Assembly (NCBI RefSeq): GCF_016651255.1
Contig: NZ_JAEKEG010000170.1
Location: 1 to 50,497, forward strand
Reading direction: 5' to 3'
DNA from: Pseudomonas sp. TH10
GTDB taxonomy: Bacteria > Pseudomonadota > Gammaproteobacteria > Pseudomonadales > Pseudomonadaceae
DNA: 50,497 nucleotides
Every line of letters starts with the position of its first letter. Positions within the stretch are counted from its first letter, which is position 1. This document shows, piece after piece, positions 19,797 through 28,974 of this stretch. Under the pieces are notes generated by a model, which worked only from the letters and a program-made list of their open reading frames with translations, was not told where the DNA came from and did not search any database. The position numbers and the translations under genes are program-made.

Positions 19797-19810
19797 TAAG
19801 ATATATCTTA
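19797..19810. promoter_or_regulatory. Palindromic PadR/YqjI operator
   Basis: TAAGATATATCTTA is a perfect 14-base palindrome, 33 bases upstream of the padR start. AT-rich dyads of this form are typical of PadR-family sites and of the yqjI-yqjH intergenic region, and the spacing would block the promoter. Assignment to this PadR protein is inference from position. Confidence 0.6.
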
Positions 19811-20254
19811 TGGAGAGGCAATGGCGGTCGACAAACGGTCGCCTGGGTAAGACGCGATTAACATCGCCCGAAGCCGGAGTGTTATCGGTCGGGTGAGATG
19901 CCCGATAACGTTGGTTGAAGGCTATCAGTGAAATAGCGCTATATTTCCTGGGGCGCAGGACTTGTCTATTGTGCGTCTTCTTCAAAAAAGTTGTTTTGTA
20001 GTCCTATTCTTACGGCTATTTATAATTGCCTGGTTTCTTGTAGTATATGTCCTACATTATATAAAGATATTTTTTACTTGGTTTTTTTCGAGCGGGGTGG
20101 ATTGCGAGCGTTTATAATTTCTTGCTTGAGAACAAGCGAGCCCCACGTCCGCCACTGCGTATCGGCCTGGTATTTAAAGTGTCGACGACAGGTTCTCAGA
20201 GAATAGGCGGCGTGGTTACTTGTTTTAGCTGAAGTGTCTAGGAGTGGTAAGTTT
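19811..20254. other. AT-rich intergenic stretch upstream of the adhesin-like gene
   Basis: Between about 19980 and 20120 the sequence becomes strikingly AT-rich compared with its GC-rich surroundings, a common sign of acquired DNA or of a silenced (H-NS/MvaT-bound) promoter. A 71-residue frame at 19991-20206 has no ribosome site, no family match and unlikely composition. The AGGAG at 20240-20244 serves the gene starting at 20255. Confidence 0.5.
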
Positions 20255-21483
20255 ATGGAGATCTCAATTATCTTGATTTTTAAAAGGCTTTGCTGGTTGT
20301 TAGCATGTTTTTTTTACAGTGGGCTTGTTGGTTTGGTCTGGGCGGCTGAGGTTGAGATCGAAGCAGAATTTGACGGTGATGGGAGTCAGAGGAAGTTCGT
20401 CATTGTGACGCCCTCGACCGGTTTCTGCGCGGACTTCTCGTCCATATGTGCGGGCGGGCGCTTACAGACGGCGCAGGTCGGAATCAGTTTCAAATCTGAC
20501 TTTCCTGTCCCCTCCTTTGAAACGAACGCGGTTCAGTTCAGGATACCCAATGCTAAACATTTTGAAGTGCGTAGTAGAAGGCACAGTTATCCAGTGACGC
20601 TTCGCATAACAGGTGTCGGTTCTCGTTATAACACCGAGCCACTGACGGTGATGGAACTCACGGGAGCCGCCACCTCAAGAGAAGGGCACGAGGCGCTATG
20701 GAACGACGGTTCGTTTGCGGATGTAGGCGCGCCGTGCAAGAGTTTTTACAAGGGGCATCTGGATATGGCGTCGCTTCCACACAAGTACCGTTACTTTTGG
20801 AATGGGCCGCCAGGTGCGCTCTGTGGTAAAACGCCGAAGAGAACCATGCATCTGCGCAACGAGTTTCTCGATTTCTCCTACGAGTTGGATACACCCAATC
20901 CCTACACGATGGCTGAGGGTCGCTACATCGGAGCGGCTGTGTATACCACGCGTTGGGCCGGTGACTTCGACCCGGGACGCTATCTTCGACCCATTGGTGC
21001 AACTGAATTCTCAGTCCAGGTCGCGCTCACCGTAAGGCACGCGCTGCGGGCAGTTCTGCTCGATGGCACCAAAGCGGTGCTTGAGCCTGCGGGCGGTTGG
21101 CAGGCCTGGACAGACAAAGGGCGCCCCCCACGCGCTTGTACCGTGACTTGAAATTTCTTCAGTCAGCCTCGGGTGCATTTACGATGAAACTGCGTTGTGA
21201 ATACTCCCTGATAAAAAACTGCGCACTGAAAAGTGCGGAGGGTGACAGTGTCGAGGTTGTCACCTTGGTCTCTCATGCGCTCGCTATCACCAATGCCGCT
21301 GGCGAGCGAGTTTCTCGCGACCCTCTATCACCACTGTTAGGGAAGACGTATTACCCAGATCAGAATGCGGGTAATGGAGCATCGACGCTGCATTTTGAGA
21401 TACCAGCAGACAAGGTCGCAAAGATGAAATCGGGCACCCGGTATTCAGGCACGATCACGGTGCTGTGGGATGCCGCGGTATAA
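20255..21483 (+). CDS. Secreted fimbrial-adhesin-like protein, frameshifted
   Basis: An exported protein of about 409 residues after repair. The ATG at 20255 has AGGAG ten bases upstream; the earlier GTG at 20234 lacks a site. The signal peptide is hydrophobic with a long n-region (MEISIILIFKRLCWLLACFF...) and is probably cut after VWAAEV or nearby. The body is beta-rich with scattered cysteines (GFCADFSSICAGG). The C-terminal ~120 residues (FTMKLRCEYSLIKNCALKS, LHFEIPADKVAKM, TRYSGTITVLWDAAV) resemble the pilin-like domain of fimbrial tip adhesins. The frame breaks in the C6 run 21124-21129; one more C gives GRPPTRLYRDLKFL. No chaperone or usher gene is nearby, so it is an orphan. The fimbrial assignment is tentative; the secreted nature is firmer. 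Confidence 0.6.
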
Positions 21484-21828
21484 ACGAGCGCGACGGTCAA
21501 TGCTGAGCACTTAAGGACGACCACCGTACCTGTGGTAAGGGACTCTGGAAGCTTTTTTTAAGCGGCGACTGCCCGATGGTCGCGAGCAAACTCAAGGGCC
21601 GACAAGCGGCCGCTGACGGCGGGCACGCAAGCAGCTGGGTGGGCGCCTTCATGCGATGTCAGCCGTTCCAGGTTGTACCCGAGAGGAAGATCGGGTGGTG
21701 TATCTCAACTATTTGAAGGCGCTGGTGAAGGCTGCTCGTCGGTTCGTGGCTTGAGCGTTTTGTGCAAGGGTGACTGCGCGAGATATGCCTATGCTGGTGT
21801 CCCTCCACTGTCAAAAGTCCTTTGAGCT
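21484..21828. other. Gap with possible gene remnant
   Basis: A coding-like tail (EEDRVVYLNYLKALVKAARR) ends at a TGA near 21754 in the plus direction. With one added base near 21620 it would extend back to an ATG near 21576 as a ~59-residue product. I do not recognise it and cannot tell a small gene from a remnant. The remaining ~75 bases up to 21828 contain no clear promoter or ribosome site for toxin 2. Confidence 0.25.
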
Positions 21829-24800
21829 ATGGATGTTCATGCTGCCTCTCAGAGGCCAGCCGTTGCCAACCGCCCTTGCCAAGGCCCTGGCCAAGGGCTA
21901 ATAAGCCGCGAGCTGGTTGGCATCGAACTCTCAGCGGGCTGCACCCTGCGACGGCGCAATGGCCGCCAGGCAGGCGGTGGGGGCGGGCTTAGCGAGCCGT
22001 CTCAAGAGCGGCGCGTGATACACCTCCGGCCGTCATCACCGCCACTCGGTAGCGCCGCGCCTGGGCCGTGCGAGCCGTCGCCAGTCACCCACTCGTTATC
22101 CTTGGGCCAGTCCGGGGGCCAGGCGTTTAACCGCCTGATAAGCGATATCGCCTGGCGGGTCTTGGTTGACGCGCTGGACCAGCTTTTTTCGAGGCAGAGC
22201 CGGTCACGCACGACTTCAAGGAGGTGTATGTCGAGTGTCGGTGCATTCTTGACGGCAATCTTACCCGGCAGGAAACACTGCACAAACTCAGTGTCGAGTT
22301 GACGCGCTTCGCATCCAGGCTAGCCAACTATTCAGGCAGGCTGACACCTTACTGGCGCCAGCTGAGGACCTGTCTGGGCACGGTCGGCCCTTGGCTCAGC
22401 AGTCTGAGTAAACAGTGGCTGACGCTGGAGTTGCTTGTCGAGCAGTGCACTGCACAGCAAGAATTTCTGAAACAGGCGGCGGACCTGTCAGTGCTGGCCC
22501 GGCGCTTTCTGACTGATCCACAGCTCCAGGTGCTGGTGGGTAAGGGGCTGGTGGGACAGCTTGATCAGCGCCTGGAAAGCATCGATCAGCTCCTGACGCA
22601 CGCACGTCTTTGGCAGGCGCTGCCCGGCAGTGCGGGCCTGGGCGATTATGTGCAGCTACTGGCCGGCAATCCTTTGCTGGGTGAGGCGCTGGCGGACTCG
22701 CTGCAGCAATTGGGACGAGGCTTGGGGCAGGTGCACAAGGGGTATCCCGATAAGGGTACGCTGCCGGAAAAGCTTGTCTGGTTGTTGGTTACCCTGGGTG
22801 ATCCAGCATTGCGCGATCTTCTGCAGGGGCCTCTGGAGCGTTTGCTGGGCAGTCGGCTGCGGGTGGAACAACTTTTTCGTTATGCCAGGTTGTCGAGTCG
22901 CTGCGCCTGTTTCCGGTGCAGGGTACGCTGGTCGATCAGACACTTTGTCTGCTTGCCCTGCTCAAGCACAACGTGGGCGACGATGAAGCATACGCCTGGC
23001 TGACCTCATGCCACGGGGTGCTGGGCGCCGACCCGGCCACGCTCAGCCTGGTGAATCGGTTGCTGAGTCTGAGGCAGAGCCGGGATGGCGGGCTGTTGCT
23101 GCTCAAGGATTTACTGGCCGCGCTCGCGTTGCCGGTTGCCCATCTGGTGGCCGGGCAGACCTTGCCGGCTTATGCGGTGCAGGGGCTGCGAGCGCTGCAA
23201 ACGCTCTATCGGCAAGGTACGCCCGACGAGAGCTGGCCCAGTCTGGCCAGGCGCATCGCCCAGAGTGTCATGGAGATTGCCAGGCCCTATGCCCTGGGCG
23301 CGCTGATGGGCCACCCGCTGGCCGCTGCCACCGTGCGTTATGCCGAGGCATTGAAAACCCATACTGGTTGGGAGCAGAGCTGCCAATGGTTCGTCGCCCA
23401 CGCGCCGGCAGGCGACCTGGCGCTGCAGCTTGCCTACGGCCAGTATCTGAATGCGCTGCTGGTCTGGCAGGTGTATCAGGCCTGCGCGGGTGGCGATCCG
23501 TTGCAAACCGAAGACCGGCTGCGCCAACTTGCGCGCCAGCTCAAAGAGTATCAGGTGGTCAAGAGCTACCCGCAGTTGGAACCGCTGATCGACCTGTTGC
23601 CCTTGTTGCCGTTGCTGATGGAGGCGCGGCGCAGTGTGAGTGTACAGCTCAACGCCGACAGCTGGCTCGGTTGGGGCAGTCAGTGGCTGAACGCGCTGGC
23701 CAGCAGCGCCAGCAGTCAGCGCAGCGCCATGGATTTGCACCGACGGTTGTCCCGGCAGGTGGAGCATTGGCTGGCGGATGCCTTGGTGGCAGCCATGAGC
23801 AAGTTCCCAATGGGCCCGCCGGGCGCGGCAGCAGTTTCGACTTCGGGGGCTGTGGGCCGTCCGTTCAAACCTTTGTCTGCCGTTCTGGGCTCCCATGGTT
23901 TATTGCTTGCCGGCATCAGCCTGGAGGCCGTGGCGCTGGGGGCTATCGGCTATGCAGTGTGGCAGGCACGCGAAGCCGGCAATGCCGGCGCACCGCTGGC
24001 AGAAGCTGAAACGGGCCTGATGGGCGGCGCAGCGCGGACGGGTGGCCGTGGATTGCAGGATCACAAAGCCTCGCTGCTATTGGGGCTCGCTGCGATGGCA
24101 ACGGGCGGGTTCCTGCTGTATCGCTGGGCTTACAGCGAAGCGCCAGCGGACAGGTGCATGGAGACCGGTGACGCGCGCGAGACGGATTTTGATTTGCCGG
24201 TTTATACGCCCTACGTCAATGCGCTGCTGGCCTGTGCCCTGGAGGTGGTCGAAGGCTCGCCAACGGCACCGCTGGCCAGACGCCTGGGCCGCGACACCAG
24301 CGCTCTGGCCGACTTTCCCCGGCGCTCCGAGCGGGTTAAGCGTGTTGTGGTTTCGCAGGATGGGCAGACGGCCTCCCTGACCTATTCGGACCCCGTCGTG
24401 CAGTTGGCGCGGCGCGCACTTGATTTTTCAAAGAACGACAACTTGGTGGCCAGCGAGTTGAATCGGTTATGGCACAACTCGATAACACTGAATCACGATA
24501 GTAGCCTGAACATTGAGCAAAAGAAGAACCTGTATCTGACACAGTTTCATCATGCGTTGATTCAACAGGTGGCGCTGATTCTGCCCACTCTGGATAACCT
24601 GAAAAAGGCCGGAGCGGGGATTCATTCGGAGTATCACAAGTCCGTGGTCTGGATGGCCAGCCTGGCCGCTGCCGCAGAGGAGGTGCAGCAACACTCCTCT
24701 ACCGCCAACACCAGGTATTGGCAGGATTGGCGTCACGATTCGCGACGTGAAACGCTGAGCTTGTTGAATCGGGCGTTCAGGATAGAGCAGCGAGAGGCCG

Positions 24801-27800
24801 ACACTTACTTCCAGCAACGCCAGGCCCGGATACAGCCATCTGATACCGACTATCTGCAAGCCCCCGACCTTTCAAATACTCAAAAACTATGGCGTTCCGC
24901 ACTGGTGGTCGAACAGCGTGAATTTGAAGAACTAATAGATAAATATGTTGGTTTGAAACAATTTGAAGCGTTGCCGGATTTATTTATTAATGTTCTGAAG
25001 CTCCGCATGGAGTTGCTCGGCGCCAAGCTGTATGAATCATTGAAAGAGGGAGACAAGACGGGGTCAACACTGCTGCAACGTACGGTGGATGTCGAGACCC
25101 TCGAGATGCGTAAAATTCACCTGGCCAATGCTTTTATCGAGGAGGTTGATAGTTATGCCATATGCAAACAGTTAAGAAATCTCGGCCCATTGCGAAAAAA
25201 TACTCGAAAACACAAGCGGTATTTGAGGCAAAAAAGATCGCGGTTGAATTGGTGCTGGAAAAATTTTCGGTCGACGTAGCTTCGTTGGATGACGATGATA
25301 AAGTTATGGGCTTTTATCAGATCTCCCGCGAGGATGGTGTTTCTGATCAGGTCAAGGCCTATTTAAATAAGGCCGGTGCTTTGGCGTTTTTCATGATGAC
25401 CAATGATGTCCAGGCCAGGGAGTACAAGAGGTGGACCAACGCGCTTTCGGTCAGTTTTGCTGAAGCGTCTACGCCCACCGAATACTTCAAGCGTCTTTAT
25501 GAAGACAGGCCTGCTGGTTACAGGAGCCTTGATACCTTCAAGAAAAGTAGCGAATCTGAAACATGGGTCGATTATTACGATCAATTTATCCAGTATCGGG
25601 AAAAGTACATTGATTTCGACGCCAGGCAAATGTCGTATGGCGCGATGGCCAATCAAGGTTTGACTGATTATCGCCTTAGTCAACTGCAAGCTGAAAAGAT
25701 CGTTTATGCCGATCTGGTTGTCTATTCAAATGCCAGCACTCAAATAGATGAGCTTTTAAATAGCGGCGCCGCCAGGGACTTGGGCGATAAATTTCACAAC
25801 ATGCTCAATGGCCCGACCGAAGTGCCTGGAACCATAGGGTTTATTGCGCTAGCCAACGGTGGGATATTGGCGCTGGCAGGACTTGATTTCAACGTGACGG
25901 TGAAGCTGTTTGAGCCGTCATCCGTTAGCGCCAGTCAAGTACTGAGTAAAATCCACAGCCTGATGGCCATCCCTTATCGCGGTACGGTAGGGGAGCTGGA
26001 GGGCAGGAAACTGATTGATGATGTGCTGCGGCCCATGGGGCTTGAGACCGACGCGCTGATTGGCAAAAGTGGGTACCCGATATTAAAGGCACCGCGTAAA
26101 TTCAGGGGGTGGTGGGAGCGAAACCATTTGGAGCGCCAGCATCCCAGGCAGGGTCAGCCATTAATGAATGTCGCTGATGAGGTGATGCGAGAGAATTTGA
26201 GTCAGTGGGTCGGGCTGCTGAAAACCGCCCACAAGGATAATGATTTCTGGGGCGTTGTACTCGGCTTTCTGCCGCTTTATACCGAGCTGCGGGATGTCTA
26301 TGCAGATGCGGATCACCGACTCGACGGCAATGGCATCATGTGGGACGTGTTAGGGATCGTTCTTTCAATACTGCCGGCCCTCGGTGTGATGACTCAGCTC
26401 GGCCGCACCACCTTCAAGATACTGCTCAACGAGGGTATGCATGGCCTTGCCGCAGGCCGATCATTTAAGGTCGTCACCCGGCAAATACTGCTGGGGTTGA
26501 TGACGAACCCGGAATTTGCAGGCTTGGGGCTAAAAGGCTTTACGTATGCCGCCTACATCGGTTTTGACGTGGTCTCCCCGCTGCCGGCAGAGCTGTGTGT
26601 CAAAGGCATCATGCGTGCGAGTAAACACATCAGGGCTTATATTCAATACGCCTATGCGACTGCAGACTCGGTGATTTCGACGCTGAACGCCTTGCCCAGC
26701 GATTCACTCAGTACATTACCGACACAAGTGCAGGCAGAACTGACGGCTTTGGCGGCAACCACTCGAGTGTTGATCGGACCTCATAAAATAATCGTTTTGC
26801 GTAACAGTTCATTAACGCCCCCAGAGGTGATTGCAGAGGGCCTGGCCTTGGCGGCCCCACTGGACCGTAAGCTACCGGTGATGAAACGCATTGAAAACCG
26901 CACGCAATATTCCATTGATCACCGACTGTGCGCGCTGGTCACACGCCGCCAGATCAGATCGTTGGAGTATAAGTGCCTGGATGATCTGGATTATCTGGAT
27001 GCAAAAAATGTTATCGAGGCAGGGGATGGCTACACGGTTTACAAGCTAAGTAATTCGCAAGACTCTTATGTGGTACGGGAGTTCAGGTCGGAACGCGACG
27101 GAGACCAGTCTCTGCGAATACGCAAAGCCAGTAATAATAGCCTTGCGTACAATCGTATATACGGCGGCCCGGAAACGGGTAAGGCCCAAGTCCTTTATTT
27201 TCCGGGAGAAGGGCCGGTGGTGACTCTGCTGCCATCGTCGTCGGGGAAAACACTCAGTGCGATCTTGGCCGAGGATGATCGTACCGCGATGGAGGGTGTA
27301 CGTATCCTGGATAGATCCCTTGTGGTAGAGGGGCTCGTGAGTCTGTTGCGCGATATGGGGGTGTATTACAGAGCGGTAAATTTCTCAGGGGTTGTTTATG
27401 ATTCAGTAACTCGGACCGTTCGATTAAATAACTTTGATTATGCCGTGATCAATGAGCCTGGCGAGATTGACGATACAAGTTGGGAGATATTGACGACTGC
27501 TCAAATCGGCGCGTTGACGGCCCGGTTTACCCAGGTATTCAATGACTTTATTCGGCAAACCAAAGCGTTACGTCCGAACGATGTGGGGCTTAATACATCG
27601 GTGCTGACGCTTGAACAGCTTGCTGAACTTGATACCAAGCGCGAGCGTTACGAGCACCATGCCAAAGTGATGGCTTCAGGGAAAAGAGCGGCTGATTTTA
27701 ATTTTGCTAAAAGACATCACCAGGGGTTTGAGGTCGCCGGTGTGAAAAAACCGATTCTGAACTGGTGTTGACAACTCGCTATAATGAATGGTGCGGCACC

Positions 27801-28974
27801 GCTGATGTGATGCAACTTGGAGCGCTGAGTGGTAAAATTGAGAATACCCGCTCCCATCGGATTATTCATTCGGGCATTTACGTCGCGGCTAAATATGCAA
27901 AACCATTGAAGAACGGCAGCTACCGGCAGATCATTGCCCCGCAGTCTTTTTGGCTGTGTGCAGCAGACGCGCCGCGGACGGGAGAGGACGTTGTTACCCG
28001 TTGGTAATGGCGGCAGCAGTGGCTGTCATAGAATACAGTGCTGAAAATTTCTTTATGAATATAATGCGCTCAGCAGCAAAAACCGATCACTCGCACAATG
28101 AAATTATTCGGGCGATTGACCAGATACGCAAACTGGATGTGAATGATTTCATCATCCCTAAATTGAACGCAGCGCCCAGTAGTGTTGGAAAAATTCTCAC
28201 GTATCTATCAACATTTAAAGAAAACAGTATGTTCGCGATGGACTCGCAAAAACATTCGATGTTGATCGGTGTCACGTTCGATATTTTTGGGGAGAACAAT
28301 TTCTATTTCTATGATCCGAATATCGGCTTTTTTGTTTACCCCTCGATCGACCTGCTGGCAACGGCGATGCACGGCACCATTGGTACGGTGTCCCTGGCAG
28401 CACAATATTGCGCATGGAACCTGCCTAAGTCTCCAAAATACAAGCTGGCATTGATAAACACGGAAAATCTCAAAGGCAAAACCCTGGAAGTTCCGCCTGC
28501 CGAAGGCCCGGGCTTCCGCCCACGGACGGTAGGTGAGTTGTCCAGCAGTCTGGATTCGCTGGCCAATTGCCTGCCCCGCAGCCTGTCAAGGCATAAACGT
28601 GCGCCAGGGTGCACGCCAATCGAGAGCGATATCATCCTGATGCAGCAGACCCAGGAAGCGCTTTTTAACGAGACCGCAGTTGCTGAAGGTAGCTATCAGC
28701 GAGCTCTGGACTTCGCTATTCGCCTGCGAGACGACTACCACAATCTTTTTATGCAAGGGCTTGATCTGGAGCGTGAGTTCACTTTTTAGAACTGACGCGT
28801 CAGCAATTGATCGGGATGGATGAAGTGGCCATAGCCCTGACGGGCGCAGGCACTGCCATTGCTATCGCCAGCCCCGATCCTGTCGAACGCCAGATGGCGT
28901 ATTTCAATTACCTGACGGCGTTGATAACGGTCGCGCACAGGATCGATCGTTTTGCCAAAGGCCATCGGGATTAG
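21829..28974 (+). CDS. Giant toxin-like protein with pseudokinase and cysteine-protease-like C-terminus, multiply frameshifted (toxin 2)
   Basis: Seven successive frame segments form one gene of about 2,383 codons if one base is restored at each of six sites: T6 at 22184-22189, CC at 22885-22886, A6 at 25195-25200, A6 at 27745-27750, GG at 27986-27987 and T5 at 28783-28787. Every break moves the same way (one base short). The last repair uncovers a further 62 codons (LELTRQQLIGMDEVAIALTG... to GHRD) ending at 28974. The first ~650 residues are leucine-rich helical repeats without a recognised family. Two hydrophobic segments follow near 23890-24130 (LLLAGISLEAVALGAIGYA; LLLGLAAMATGGFLLY). A module with AYADLVVY-like helices and GIMWDVLGIVLSILPALGVM resembles Pseudomonas dermonecrotic-toxin proteins. 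Pseudokinase-like and C58-like domains end it. The start is uncertain: no ribosome site precedes the ATG. Confidence 0.72.
27000..27460 (+). other. Pseudokinase-like domain in toxin 2
   Basis: Residues ~1724-1877 of the repaired protein follow the protein-kinase order. A glycine-loop-like strand pair (EAGDGYTVYKLSNSQDSYVV) leads to VREF where the VAIK lysine would be. A hinge-like segment PVVTLLPSSSGKTLSAIL follows, then DMGVYYRAVNFSGVVYD at the catalytic-loop position and VRLNNFDYAVI at the DFG position. Compared with active OspG/HopBF1-type effectors, Lys is Arg, HRD/HGD is YRA, the loop Asn is Gly and DFG is NFD, so catalysis is unlikely. The assignment is by eye and needs structure comparison. 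Confidence 0.5.
27762..28974 (+). other. Cysteine-protease-like (C58/YopT-like) effector domain of toxin 2
   Basis: After repair, three motifs occur in the order expected of papain-fold C58-type effectors: a Cys before hydrophobic helix residues (GRCYPLVMAAAVAV, Cys codon 27992-27994), a His in SQKHSMLIGVTF (codon 28253-28255), and an Asp in YFYDPNIGFFVYPS (codon 28312-28314). Spacing of ~85 and ~20 residues fits YopT-type enzymes. The Cys region itself is where the frame breaks (27986-27987), so the triad is invisible in uncorrected translations. Substrate unknown; related families cleave or modify host proteins. Confidence 0.55.

Noticed and set aside
19991..20206. 71-residue plus-strand frame in the AT-rich stretch
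   Set aside because: No ribosome site, Cys-rich random-like composition and no family match.
12356..28974. Tc-toxin or RHS/contact-dependent toxin locus
   Set aside because: No YD repeats, no RHS core, no two-partner secretion or VgrG gene is present; the scaffold fits dermonecrotic-type toxins better.
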